The notes beneath the pieces were generated by a model, which was given only the letters and a program-made list of their open reading frames with translations, ran no database searches and was not told the DNA's origin. Of a DNA stretch of 64,000 nt, positions 36,740 through 48,346 are shown piece after piece (the first letter of the stretch is position 1; every line of letters starts with the position of its first letter). The stretch spans positions 25,242,757-25,306,756 of the forward strand of contig NW_019211458.1 in assembly GCF_002443255.2 (NCBI RefSeq), in the 5' to 3' direction. A program made the position numbers and the translations under genes. Origin of the DNA: Varroa destructor (taxonomy: Eukaryota; Arthropoda; Arachnida; Mesostigmata; Varroidae).

Positions 36740-37324
36740 CTTGCAGTCGAATGAAAAAAATACAATACAGCTTAAATTCTGTATCTGTAGGCTTATTACA
36801 TCTATAAAACGTATACTTTAGCATTGGCTGTTTTTCTTAGTTACAAAGTGGAAACGTTACGCAGGAGTAATCGTATGGTAGATCTCATAAGCTTACAACG
36901 TTGATCGCCGTGATAGCGCTGCTGCAAAATGTTTACTTGCAAAAAAAATTCTAGAGACACACGCGAGGTATATCTTCCGGAAGACTGGTGTAAACACGAT
37001 TCTGTTTATGTACGAAGCCAGCTGTTTGAAATAATGTCCTAATTTGTTATTTCGCCATTATTCCGATTCGTGATACCTTGCCCGATCTACAGGTGAATCA
37101 AGTAAACTTTATCCATTCTTTTTTACGTTCTGTCTCTCTGGAACTGTAAACACGGCTTCTTGTGACATTTGCTCAGTAACTTAAAACATGGCAAAGCGGT
37201 ATCTAGATTATTTTTTAAATTCCATTGACCATAATGGTAAAGAGCTGGCGGTTATTTTCTAGTTATAGGACCATTTGTTCTAGCCTACGTGTGCACAGAA
37301 CTGATTAAGCTACTAGACTTTTAC

Positions 37325-37499
37325 CGCATTGCCCTGCGAGTTCCGACTAGAGATTAATCGAATCACACACTTTTGTAAGAAAGTAAAATGTAAACGATGA
37401 ACCGATTTTGTAGGTTTACGAGATACTCCCTTTTCTGCTGCTTTCCTCAATTCCCTTTTATAGTAATCACCGAATGTAAGCGCACTGAGGGTTCGAATT
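37325..37499 (-). CDS. Possible internal exon, basic product
   Basis: The acceptor aatatttaagtcatttttacag and the donor AATGCG|gtaaaa flank 58 codons open in one frame. The start reads IRTLSALTFGDYYKRELRK, followed by a Lys/Arg-rich stretch. It starts in phase 2 and ends in phase 0, so it cannot lie between the candidates at 43390 and 36739. It would belong to another transcript or is spurious. Confidence 0.22.
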
Positions 37500-38560
37500 C
37501 TGTAAAAATGACTTAAATATTTGAAAATCGTCAACGATCAACCCACGCGTAAGCACGCGTTGCTCTGTGTTACTAGTTCAATACGACGAAGGCGCTGGTT
37601 TGTGTCCTGCGCAAAAAATGTTTCTGATTTTCTTAGAAAAATGTCGCCCGTCCAACGACAAGCTACTTGTTCCCAGGCTTCCGCACACAATATTGGATTC
37701 TTTTTGCCTCTTACTCTGTTTGACATGTTAATCGGCTTTTTCTGTTTTGTCTGCCTTCGTTTACTGCTTGGTTTACTTGACGCTTGTGTCACCGTTCGCT
37801 GCCAGCGTCCTACTTCTTTGCCGGCTCAGTTTGTTTTGGTATCTCTCGTCGGCTTTTCACTTTCTTTCGTCCTTTTTTCACTGGGCGTAATGTTTTTTTT
37901 TAATTTTTTGTGTTTTTCCAACAGCACATCCTCTGACATCTTTCGTTCGTTTCATCCTCGATGGTGCGAACGGCCACGGTGCCCTTAAGGTTAGCCATTA
38001 TCGTCAAAGGTATACGTTTGCTCACTTCACATTTGACCTTGCGCCTCCGTTTGCTTGTCTGCGGATGAGGACGTTGTTATGTCTCCGCTGAGTTTTATTT
38101 CTTCTATTTTTTGCTTTCCGTCCCCCTTCTCTCCGTATTTCCGAGAGATATAATATAACACGAACGACCTGGAAGATGGTAATATGTCACCAGTGTCGCT
38201 TGCTACTCACAATAACTGTTTCCTTTAGCTTTGTATCTTTCTCTTCTATTATTGGCCTTTCTTGCACCCTGTTTCTAGCGTCCTATTTTTCTGTTGCCTG
38301 ATGCTGCTTCTTCATTGCGTAGCACTGTTCGTTTGTCCGTTTGTTCAAGCAAGAACTATGAGGACAACCGGCTAACATCTATTTGCCCTTTGACCGTGTG
38401 CCCGATCCGTCTCATGATGGCCGTACATCAACCGTAGGACGCTGTTTCGCCGTTCAGATTCATTTTGACCAACCAACTTCTTGGTTCGCTGGTTTGTTCT
38501 ACTTTTCTCTGCTTATTGGAGGCAGTGCTTTGCTTTAAAAGAACAGGCAATGGTCTGCAA
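37500..38560. other. Pyrimidine-rich block with open purine-rich - strand
   Basis: The + strand is rich in T and C. The - strand reads as several open segments in different frames: about 37540-37890 (Lys-rich, one internal TGA), 37980-38085 (including MANLKGTVAVRTIEDET) and 38280-38345. The block resembles the one at 4620-5500. It may be a decayed, frame-broken coding sequence, since many retroelement coding strands are purine-rich, or merely a skewed region. No reverse transcriptase or gag motif is visible. Confidence 0.35.
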
Positions 38561-38750
38561 ATGGGATCTTCGGAAACGAAATAGAATCGAGGAGCAGAAG
38601 ACTGCCTCTTACAGAGGCTTTAGGGACTTGGGGCTAATCGGGAAAAAAGTTCGGGCATAGAGGAAATAGCCAACAGTGACAAGGCCGTAGCTGTCAAAGC
38701 TTCTATAGCACCAGGCACTGACTCCTGCGAGGTATCGTCAAAAAGCCGAA

Positions 38751-39290
38751 ACTCGCTGTTTATCAGCCGCGACCAGTGCCGCCGTTAGCACCGTCCCTCC
38801 AACCATTGACTCTGACGACGGTGGTGAACGATCTTGGCAATGCCGTCAACCATGTAGCCGTCACCGGCGGTCGGTTTTTCGGTCTCTTAGCCGTCAAGCC
38901 GACAGCAGCGACGACTAGCGCAAAGCGTTGACGCAGTCGCGTTCGACCATGCCACGTTTCGTTCAACCTGGTCAACGCAGCTGGGACCATCGCTTTCCTT
39001 ACGCTGACGCCACGCTTGTCAGCCGAACTGTCACGGTCAAAGCAACGGTTCGTTTTTCTCAGCACCCTTCACCGGGCATTTCCTCCCTACACCCGCATTC
39101 GCAATAACGCATAGTGCACGGGGTTTCCAATACTAAGAGACTGTAACGCGGGAAAGCGGACCACAGAAACAGGCTCTACATGCAAACGAACAAGCCTCGT
39201 TCTGTGGTGCGGTTGCCGTTCGGGGGGTGTCACTTTGCCGGCGTTCGGCAAAGGCTGTGGTGGAAAACAGACGTCCGTTATTGACGATAC
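38751..39290. other. CpG-rich patch
   Basis: The GC and CpG content is well above the surroundings, with many imperfect ccgtca repeats. A 100-codon - strand frame (38763-39065) starts at GTG and is probably kept open by the high GC content. It could mark a promoter or a CpG-rich repeat. No transcription start signal is recognised. Confidence 0.4.
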
Positions 39291-40928
39291 AATATAAGCA
39301 TCGTCCTAATTACCACCACCGGCAGCAAACGATGACAAGCAAAGAAACTGTAGCGCTTTGCCGGAAATCAGTAGGGACAACGAATAAAAAAAAGCAGAGA
39401 TAACTGCAGTTAAAGTCTACATCTCTATGTAATCGCCTGTTGACTCCTATATGTAGACTCCCGCTTTGCGCCTTGACGTCGAAAAAATGTCAAAACCGAG
39501 GTAATTTTTTTCCTAGCTGCTTATGAGACGTACACGAAATACAACCACAACAAAAACCGACTTGTACAAAAATAAAAAATACATGTAGTGCTCCTTACAA
39601 AACGCTGGAGCTCGCGTGCATAGGTTAATGCTACTTCCTTTTTACCTCATTTCTAACAACGTTAGGTAGCCCTGTATCAGATGAAACTAATAGAAATGCC
39701 ATATCATGCATGTTCTGCGCCCAGTGGTATTAAATAGATAAAATACGCTTTCCATCATGATAAATGTCAAGTATAGCAATCTTTCTCAATACTGTTTAAT
39801 ATGTATGTGTCTACAGTTGTTCCATAAGCGAATGTGTCAGCACAGATCAAAGTAAAAAAGCTGAAGGAATCAAGTGGCCGTAATTCCCAAATTTCCCAAA
39901 CGAAGTTTGCGGCTATCGAAGATCAAATAAGCGAGATTCAAACCAAAACACAAGCTTTAGCATAAAATCAAATTTAAACATCCTCTGTAGGGGCAATTCC
40001 AAGTCTTAATGAGAGACAAGCACGTCTTGGTGTTTTGCTATGTATATTTGTTAGTTCCTTACCACAAACACAAAACTGGCCATATTGCATACATATGGAT
40101 TCAACGTCATTCATCATCGTATTGTAATTAAAACGATCTATTACGAATGACACAAACCGCACAAATAGGCAATAAAATGCTTTTGATGGCGCACAACGGC
40201 TTCCTATGCTATATTCTTGATCAGGATAGCACTTTGCCTTCATGTGGACAGGTGATGTCAGTCATTGATTGCGCCTAAAGGGGAGCAATTATAAATATAT
40301 AACACTTCTCACAGCCAAGCTCGCAGCATTGAGCAATCAACCGGGAGAAACCGTATTCACAAGTATATGTTTGGGAAGCGTAATTGGAAAGTTTTTACTA
40401 TAAAGAATAGCCTTTTATAAATGCTATGCTTATATATGATAGTGAATATTCTGGTGGTCATTATTTAGCTATGACCTTGTTTAATATGCCACATCTGTGA
40501 ACTCCATCAAAGTGCACTTCTGCGCCTTAGACAGTCGGCCTCTGCGACGTATGCGGCACAAGTTCCTAGCTCGCTCTGCGTTAGAGCCTATAAGCAGGGA
40601 CAATCCACTATCATCTAAGTGAAAGGTCGCGTCGGAACAGACGGTTTGGCTCAGAATGGTCATGACGTACACATCTTAAACACAAAAAAAAAAAACGCAT
40701 AAATGAGCGTACGTCTGATCTGCTGTTTACGTCGCGTTTTACATGTTTTTACGAATCATGAGAGCCGCGCGAAGCACTTGTGCAGTGCTGCGACTCTAGT
40801 GACCTAATTAATAATAACAATAACGAAGCCTAAACAGTGATTTAAGTGGTCGATTTTTCGATCCTGACCAATAACACATATTACCCATAGTGGATCGAGA
40901 CAGAAGCTAGTTTAACAGGCAGTAGAAG

Positions 40929-41426
40929 ATGACGCCATCGTCGGAATCCGACCGACACGCAAATTTACCTTACAGAAAGCACCGCAGAGACAGTAGAGAA
41001 CGTATACGAATTATTCAGCCAGTCACCTCACCACGGATACTTGATACCCCTTCAATAAACGAAGCCCGATCCAAACAAGCGAATGTCATCACGATAGTAG
41101 TGCTGGCCATCGCACTTCTTTGGGCTTTCCTACCCTCGTATCTCAAGATTGCCTTGTTTTCAGTCGGTATAGCCACTGGCTATTCGATATACAAACGGAA
41201 TCAGTCGCTCCCGCCGGCAACAATAGGACAACTGCCGAAACCGAAGCCCGTTACAGCAATCACTACCGACCCTATACCCAAACCCAGAGGATTCGAAACT
41301 ACTGCACAGGAGCTACCCGGGCCGAGTCCTTTAAGAGCAATAAGGGGGAACAGGCTTCTTGAGGATCCCATGATAGAAGAAACAATGGAAGAAAAACTAA
41401 TTCGCGAAACAAAGTATAAAAAATGA
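40929..41426 (+). CDS. Uncharacterised 165-residue protein with a membrane hairpin
   Basis: This is the best single-exon gene in the window. The ATG has A at -3 (gaagATGA) with an in-frame TAG two codons upstream. The frame runs 165 codons to TGA, and AATAAA follows at 41752. Residues 1-50 are polar and Arg-rich (YRKHRR, SRERIRI). Residues 53-68 and 72-88 are two hydrophobic helices separated by a short PSY turn, giving a hairpin. Residues 94-135 are Pro-rich (LPKPKP, PIPKPR), and the tail is mixed acidic/basic, ending KYKK. There is no signal peptide, so both ends probably face the cytosol (inference), as in hairpin-anchored ER proteins. I do not recognise a family. Two shorter frames overlap in other registers and are treated as shadows. 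Confidence 0.55.
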   Translation: MTPSSESDRHANLPYRKHRRDSRERIRIIQPVTSPRILDTPSINEARSKQANVITIVVLAIALLWAFLPSYLKIALFSVGIATGYSIYKRNQSLPPATIGQLPKPKPVTAITTDPIPKPRGFETTAQELPGPSPLRAIRGNRLLEDPMIEETMEEKLIRETKYKK

Positions 41427-41751
41427 ATCAACATTTTCATGCAGTATACACAGCTAATCCAAATGCATTTTACATGTTACTAATGGTTATCTATTTTCTA
41501 CACACATGTGCAAAATGTGTGCGAACGTGTGCGAATGCCCGTACAACAAGAAGGTCATAAAACAATCCAATGGAGGAAAGCCTGTCCTCATCAAAGGCTT
41601 GCAATTGGTTGTTAACCAAAGCCAAAGATTTCGGTTAAATTCTGTATCGCTGCCAGTTGAATGTGATATATTGCCTTTGACTCATATAAAATTTAGCTTT
41701 ACACACTATTGATCCCCGCTATTTGTCTCATTTTCCGGCATTCTTCCTGTG

Positions 41752-41757
41752 AATAAA
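41752..41757 (+). terminator. Polyadenylation signal AATAAA
   Basis: AATAAA lies in cctgtgaataaatgag, 326 bases after the stop of the 165-codon frame. It would define a 3' UTR of about 350 bases. Confidence 0.35.
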
Positions 41758-41759
41758 TG

Positions 41760-43380
41760 AGTTGAAGATGAGCTGCAACTATATCGATGTTCTTGTTAGC
41801 CTCGTTATGGCGAACCTATTGTTTTGCCTAGAGTGCACACATTGAGGCCTAGTGGCAAGGGTCACGCTTCTGGTAAATACTTTCAATGCTGCTTGCTTAG
41901 GCCATCGCAGATGTTGCATAAACCTAAGTAACGTAAACGTGACTTTCGTCGGGAGTCCCGCGGCAATGAACTGGGCACATGCTATGAAGGATCCGGCAGA
42001 TCTTGGGTTCAGTTGAGACTGCACTAGTTCTGTTATTCTAGTATAGATCTACTATAGCAGTTCTGTTGCGAAGGTTGTGTTAGTGGCGCGAATTATCCCT
42101 AATTTCTAATCGTATATTTAGTAAGATTGTGCGTCTTCATTATTAGATTTACCTACGGCACGACGTACGGATGCGTCTGTTGCCCTAAAGCAGGACCCCC
42201 AAAACCGCGCTAGGAATGACGAAATTTACCTAGACATTGAAGTTGGTCTGTGTAGTCCCTTCTCTGAATATTTATCAGAACACGTGAATGTTATATCCTT
42301 AATAGCCAAAAAGCATATATTAGTAAAAAAAAAATATACGTGATTACTTCATTTGAAAAATCCTACATAAATAAAATGCCTCAAAGAAAATATTAAATAG
42401 AAAAGATCTTAAACATGTTTGTCATGGAAGCAGGAAGGCATTTACTTATATACTATACAATAATTACACGACAGATAGCAGCATATTTACCTATAGAGTT
42501 TCCATCTGACTCTCAGCTTAAAGCAAGACAACAATTGTATCCCGCACAAGCGTTCCACGCCTATTAATGTAAACTGTGAGAACCGGGCACAAAAAAGCAA
42601 TGAAGAAGCCAAAATGCACGTTAAGCCTAAGCATTATACAGTAATACGATAGAACCGTTGTCGACTTAGCCGATTCTTACCTTTCTAATAGCAGTTAACT
42701 CAAGCTTATGGATGATTTACTAACATCCCTGAATGACGTCTTCAGGGGAAGTTTCCATTCTACTGAATAAGCGCACCTCTGCGGAAACAACCGACCGATC
42801 TCATATGAATAAGCAATATGTCGAAGAACTTTCCTCGTTTATGGATTTTCAACCGAGATTATGTTGTCTGCAAAGATCGTCCTAGTGTTCTTCCTTCGTC
42901 AGTAGCCATCGGTATCATCTAGACCTTATCGTAGGGCCAGCCGGAGATGAATTGCAAGCAAAAGTCCGCAGACAAAACTATAACTCTTTTTAGATATGGA
43001 TTATTTATTATTATATATAAAATTATTGTTCCAAATAGAACATGTGTAGGAACCGAATTAGCTTTCTGCGTTCGAACGAGAACCCTCTACAATTCGGAAT
43101 TTGTTGCCGTGAAGTTTCTGGGGAGGGGGGGGGGGGGAACATTCCATCGAAACGAAGTAAGACATAAGTACTCAACAGCATATTTATGAACTGGGCAAGA
43201 ATGACGATCCGGAATACACGAGCTTCTATTGTGAGCTCTTGAGAGAAAGGCAAGCATGTGAAATGCCGTGAAGGAGGGCAAAACAGCGTGGTCTACTTAG
43301 AAAAGACTTGAGCACTTTGGTACAACGTTTTCCGAAGGTATTAGAAGAAATGAAACACAGATATCGAAGTCAGTTGAAAA
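41760..43380. other. Stretch without a supported gene
   Basis: Only short frames without splice support are present, apart from the G run at 43120. If the - strand exons at 43390 and 36573 belong together, this lies in their intron. Confidence 0.4.
43120..43137 (+). repeat. Interrupted G run
   Basis: Four G, one A, then thirteen G. It has the same form as the run at 26810. Confidence 0.95.
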
Positions 43381-43389
43381 AAAACTTAC

Positions 43390-43462
43390 CGATGCCAATT
43401 GTTGAATCACGATGATATCGAATTCTTGTCGAAACAGCATCAAGCATGTGGGCGCCTTTAAA
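43390..43462 (-). CDS. Candidate internal exon, - strand gene
   Basis: On the - strand, cagtctacag precedes 73 open bases ending at the strong donor GGCATCG|gtaagt. It reads FKGAHMLDAVSTRIRYHRDS then TIGI, starts in phase 0 and ends in phase 1. The phase fits the upstream candidate 55090-55149 (phase 0 end) and the last exon 36573-36739 (phase 1 start). The acceptor tract is only moderate. No domain is recognised. Confidence 0.38.
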
Positions 43463-43681
43463 CTGTAGACTGTTACATTTGATCGAGTTATATGATAAAT
43501 AGTTCTTTCATTTTAAAGGCTTTGAGCTTTTTGCTGCTAAGAAAAGAACCTTGGTAATGATAGGTGATATAATGTTGGGGTAAACAGGCCCTCTTGACTG
43601 TATACGTAAGCAATATTGCTGACTAAAAAGGCATCTTTGACTTTGCCACAGGTTTCATGTACTTTGCATAAGAAAGGAAAG

Positions 43682-43733
43682 ATATATGTATAAATATATG
43701 TGTATATATATACATATATTTTTTTTCTTTCTT
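43682..43733. repeat. TA/TG-rich simple repeat followed by T run
   Basis: atatatgtataaatatatg-type sequence runs into (TA)n and then eight T. It has the same flavour as the array at 7788 but without a clean unit. Confidence 0.75.
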
Positions 43734-44400
43734 AAATATTAGACGCTTTAAAAGGGCTAGCAGTAATAATCGTAGTATCGATATTTTTTTTTATCTTTGT
43801 AGATTTTGTATCGTGCCATTATATATTTGCGAATTGACACAGAGCGTATATACGCGCATGATAAATTCGAACCTGCAGTTCATTGGATTAAGCGTCCAGG
43901 AATCTTAAGAGGGTTGTCTGGGCTACCGCTCCGCATTCTAGGTTGCAAACTGTGCTAATAAAGGATATGTTCTTGCGCATGAGTATATCTGCATTCCGTA
44001 AAGTTCTACAGAACTTAATAACTAGAGCCAGGGAAGAATTTAAAGCAGGCTAAAGGATTAAACGTTCACGCAAACTCTGCGCTTACGTGCGCTTAAGATA
44101 GGACGAAGAGCAAAGCACTAATCTGGCAATAGTATTTCACTTGATCGTTGTCAAAAAGCGCGTTCAGGTTAACTGTCGGTCAGCTGGTTAAAATTATGAG
44201 TTTACAAGGGCCTGGTCTGCCTGTAGGCAGCAAAAATCAAAAACAGGTCATAGTGTACAGATGTAGTGTTCATGCAAACTCTATTCACTTGACAAAAAAG
44301 TGGCAAGTGCCTTACGACCTTCTAATTATCTTGTACATATATGTGTTTATTTACTTAGCTTTATATGCGACATATGACGATTCCGAGAACATTTCTTTAG

Positions 44401-44793
44401 CGCCAGACGTCAAAGAAAGGAGAAACGCAATTCGGAAATAATGATCCATTTGGTCGCTGGCGAAAAGTGTGTGAACACTGGCTGCTTGAGCAACCTGTCA
44501 TTGCTGTGGTGTCTGTCGAGCACGGGGTTGTAGACGAAAGTGGTCAGGGTCTGGAAGATGGCAATTTTAGACATATTGCACCTCAGAGACAGAGCGGCCA
44601 GTCAAAATACCCGAAACAAGTCAGAGCAAACACGCTCCATATCTTTCTTCTCTTCGTCGCCTCTTCGACAATGATGAGGCAGTTTACTCCTGCTTTTAGC
44701 GACGTTAACCGGCAAAGCGAACAAAGGTCATTTGTATATATTGCTAAATGCAGTATAAAAGGCAATATGACTCAATGCCATCGCAAAACGTGA
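44401..44793 (+). CDS. Possible long last exon, or overlapping small gene
   Basis: A good acceptor (gagaacatttctttag) is followed by 130 open codons to TGA. The first half is protein-like (NNDPFGRWRKVCEHWLLEQP, then VIAVVSVEHGVVDESGQGLE); the second half is less so. A different frame, starting at ATG 44196 with A at -3, runs 81 codons to TAA at 44441. It contains a hydrophobic segment (DLLIILYIYVFIYLALYATY) and overlaps the first frame, so at most one is likely to be real. No AATAAA lies nearer than 45056. No family recognised. Confidence 0.28.
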   Translation, partial: RQTSKKGETQFGNNDPFGRWRKVCEHWLLEQPVIAVVSVEHGVVDESGQGLEDGNFRHIAPQRQSGQSKYPKQVRANTLHIFLLFVASSTMMRQFTPAFSDVNRQSEQRSFVYIAKCSIKGNMTQCHRKT

Positions 44794-44859
44794 ACAGTGT
44801 TTTAAGTGAAGCTGTGTGTGCTCAATGAATAAGAACTCATGTCATAGAAGATTGAAATG

Positions 44860-46840
44860 ATCTTGACACGAGGCCATGCGATTTCAACTAGCTAGCTCTT
44901 TAGTCGCAATCGGAAACTCTGCTCTGGGTTATCGTATGGAAATATGCACTATTCCTTCTTATAGTAGTACAGGGTGTCAGGAATAGGGTTCGAATTCACG
45001 CTTTATAAAAAAAGAGAGCTTAGCTTGCCATCTAAGAGTACTTCGCTAATTTGATTAATAAAGCCGATTTACTAACCTACTATGGACGCTTCCTCCTGAG
45101 ATTATACCTTTTTGCCCACTAAAAACTGAAAAATCTCAAATGGTCTATCTTCGCAACCTAGCATAGATACATTTGACTTTCTCCTTCGAGCCTGAAAGAA
45201 CGTTTATATAAAGTAAACATAAAAGTGAAAATATTTAAAAATGCTAGACGAATAATTGACTTGTTGCGTTCTACTAAAAAAAAAAATAGAAATTATATAG
45301 TCGGTTGGGGTTCTGCGCCCTTGCAGCGCTACCGAGTATTCTATTTATAAAAACCGAACCTGACACAACATTGGTGACGATCCAAAATTTTCATTCGAAG
45401 CGTCGAAAATTCGTATGAAAAAATAGATAATACTTTACACCATAGTTTCTTATTTGTGCCAGATGGAGTCAATTGTTCCCCTTGTGTTTGTTTAGACATA
45501 GAAAAATTGAAGCTCCAACCAATTTGAAAGTGATTAGCTGCTCCTAACAAGTCACAGCTCCTTATTACGAGTTACAAGTATACGACATAAGCAAATTTGA
45601 CGCTTCCTTTGGACGAGAACCCGATAAGGAAAACAAAAATGCTTCTTTTGTTCAAATATTAGGCCTGCGACAGTATATAGCGCTGAGTTCTTGTCCTTGT
45701 TAGCTTAAAATGCGAAGAATTTAAGGCGAAGCCAGTTCTTCTTTAACGTATATCCGTTAGATATCCACAACTTTCATAATTCTAGCAGGTAGTCAATAGT
45801 GGCAGATTTGTGCGTCTGCGTCAATTTCATCACTCAAGCTTCCTCCTCAGACTATGAATCGGTGTTAATTTGTCAGACGAAACGTCTAAACCATCAAATC
45901 ACCTGGAAACCTGATTCGCGTCCTACCCCTCATCTTGCTCTGCAAGAGACCTCACAGAGGGTGTAAGGAAGAGGAAGATTAAGAAAATGCGGAAATGATA
46001 GGAAGTCGCCTGTGTAATACATTGCGAGCGACCGACAAAAGCTGGCAACAAAGCCGGCGACTACAATCATAATATTAGCCCTCTTGGCGCAGGCCACCGG
46101 TTCGGTAAGGTTCTCCTTCGCCCACGGTGCCAACAGCATCTAGTCACGACAACCCACCACTATAGGGGTCTCTTACCCACTGGGCAGCACACGAACAAGA
46201 ACTTATCCATCGAGCGCGACGGGGGCCTTTTTCCTTAATGCCACTTCCTATGGAGGGGACCTAGTAAAACCGGCAAAGTAAGGCCGGTGTTGATCGGTCT
46301 CCAATAAGTGGGATGGATAAGTTCAAGGGTAGTGTAATAACACTGGCAACGAAGAAGAGGCAGCAAACATTTCTATGTCAAAAAACACCGAAACACTAAA
46401 GCGTTCACCCGTGTGTGAATTTTTGGCCTGTTGATAAAGTGGTATTACTTGAATGAACTGGTTGGCTTTATCAATCCTCTTGTAACAAATTTGATTTGAC
46501 TTTTATGGGTTCCTTGTGAAGTTACGATTGCGTTAGACAGAGGACAAACCTTCACCTGAAATATTTCTTCTGTTCTAGAAGTAGGCGTAGTTTACAATAG
46601 AAAAAGGCGTGTGTTTTGCTACTTTTAGGTAGTTTTCATAGGTTCAGTTGAGGGTTCATTTCATAAATGAGAAAAAACATTGATCTGAATCACGTTGTTT
46701 TTTGCTATTTTTGCTGCGACACTTAGCGACAAAAACATCATTTGCTTGCTTTCTCCTTTTAAATATCTTCTTAACCCTAGTATTGCGCGTCGTTTCGTGT
46801 ATAAGTGAAGGTTCTTATCAGTTACTCAACTTTATTATCT
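44860..46840. other. Stretch without a supported gene
   Basis: AT-rich DNA. A - strand donor at about 46175 (CAGTGG|gtaaga) follows an ATG reading MDKFLFVCCPV, but the start context is poor. A - strand frame at 45930-46139 with a hydrophobic stretch has no clear splice boundaries. Confidence 0.4.
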
Positions 46841-46848
46841 GTACGCAG

Positions 46849-46983
46849 TACAACAGCCGCGCATCGGTGGTATACTATAGCAACTTTTTGATTAAAAGCG
46901 CTTTCTCTCTGCGAAGTAGACCAGCCAAGTGCTTCTATTCGGGACGTCAGACAAAAGCGGAACCAGCTGACCGTTGGTTATAA
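46849..46983 (+). CDS. Possible last exon
   Basis: The acceptor ctcaactttattatctgtacgcag is followed by 44 codons open in phase 0 to TAA. It begins YNSRASVVYYSNFLIKSAFS and ends KAEPADRWL. It is basic and aromatic, and no family is recognised. No AATAAA is seen in the next 200 bases. Confidence 0.27.
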   Translation, partial: YNSRASVVYYSNFLIKSAFSLRSRPAKCFYSGRQTKAEPADRWL

Positions 46984-47079
46984 GTTATTCGAGTCACGAA
47001 AAATCGTCGCCTAGAACCGCATTGCATTCGTTCGATTAGCCTGTGTTAAGCTTGTCATTCGCTAGACACTATTACCAGC

Positions 47080-48010
47080 AGTGAGTACGACCATGACGCT
47101 TGCCGCTGCTGCCGGTGGCAGCGGTGGGTAATTCTATTTTGGTTGATGTTGACCTATGACCGTAATTGAAGGCTATCAAATTTGTCATCTGCAGATGCGT
47201 TTCTTTCTTTCCACGATCACTTTCGTTGCGACCGCTTGCCGCTCTGCCAGCTACCTCTGGTAAACCAGAGGTAGTCCCTTTCACTTCAGCGCTTTTTTGT
47301 GCTTCAGTTTCGTGTGTTCTCCTTTTCTTCGTAGTTCCCCCGCTTAAATTCCCTCTCTTCCAAAGCATCCACAGGCTTCGCTTTCTTGGCATATGTTGGA
47401 GCTGCCTAGCGCTACTGCTTCAGCTGCTGCCGTCGCTAGCCTGAACCTCTCCATCACTTCTTCTTTGCGATCTGTCAGTTTAACAAAGATGATTCGTGCA
47501 CCGCTCTTGCCGAAAGGGTCCGAGGCCTGCGCCAAGCTCGCCGCCGTTACCACCGGTTCGTGTCTGTGTTGTTTCCATTCATCACTGGGTTAAAAATATA
47601 AGGACCAGGCCTCAAGAAGAGGCCGATAGAGAAAGTTAGATAGAGGTGGAAACACTGGTAAAGGAGTGCGCGGGCAAAGATAAAAAGGACAAAGTGGGGC
47701 CTGGGGATGAGTCAGGGTGAAGAAGGAATGGAGGGTAAGGAAAATAGCGAACGAACGAAACCCAAGTGACTGGGTATGTTGCGTTGTCATTGTCTGTGCA
47801 AGCGAGCAGGCGAACCTTTCGCAGACCAGCAAGTCTGGTAGAGAGCCACTATATCCATTGCCTGCTGCTCCGTCCTAAATACACTGTATCTTTCTTGCGC
47901 TCGCTCACGTTCTGCTGGCGTCTGCCGGTGACGCCCCGCAATTCAATCTAGCTGTTGTGCCCCGGAGCAGCAGGCAGCGGCGGCGCCGGTTTCGACAATA
48001 ACAATTCGCT
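47080..48010. other. GC-richer block with several competing frames
   Basis: Both strands carry open frames of 60-106 codons. On the - strand, 47344-47553 includes ARIIFVKLTDRKEEVMERF, the most protein-like segment here. No splice sites were found to bound it, and the openness of both strands points to base composition. The hairpin at 47251 lies inside. Confidence 0.3.
47251..47274. repeat. Perfect 10-bp inverted repeat, 4-base loop
   Basis: ctacctctgg and ccagaggtag flank taaa. It makes a stable small hairpin inside a GC-richer block. Confidence 0.85.
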
Positions 48011-48088
48011 TGCCGGCCATGGCCCCTCTTTCCACCGCTGTCTAAACACTCCTTAGACTTTTCATCGAATTAAATCTTCCGTTCAGAA

Positions 48089-48346
48089 TTAAATCAGACA
48101 AACTGCGACCGAAAACGACTGTTGAGGAAGAGGAGTGGTCTGCTGCAGTGGCATAGGGACCTTGACTACAGCTACTTCATCACCTGGAGATAAAGCTCTA
48201 TTGTCCTTCTGTCTGAGTACACGAAGCTCGTAAAACACTACACCTGAGCCGATTAGCAATCCGCAAACCACGTTACAAACCACAACCACAATAAACGGAC
48301 ATGCGTAATTTTGTCGATTCTTCCGCCGTGTAGCGGTACACGCTCC
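48089..48346 (-). CDS. Possible exon of a single-pass membrane protein
   Basis: The - strand is open for 85 codons to TAA. An N-terminal basic stretch (TRRKNRQNYACPF) leads into a hydrophobic span (VVVVCNVVCGLLIGSGVV). A polar segment follows (RQKDNRALSPGDEVAVVKVP), and the end is Gln/Pro-rich. The layout looks like a transmembrane helix plus a short tail. The upstream boundary is unclear because no pyrimidine-rich acceptor was found. No AATAAA was identified downstream. No family recognised. Confidence 0.3.
   Translation of the reverse strand, partial: GACTATRRKNRQNYACPFIVVVVCNVVCGLLIGSGVVFYELRVLRQKDNRALSPGDEVAVVKVPMPLQQTTPLPQQSFSVAVCLI

Noticed and set aside
37521..37988. 155-codon hydrophobic + strand frame
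   Set aside because: Same reason: a T-rich strand producing Phe/Leu-rich translation, with a non-ATG start. The acceptor inside it (tgtttttccaacag) looks strong but leads into two competing short frames.
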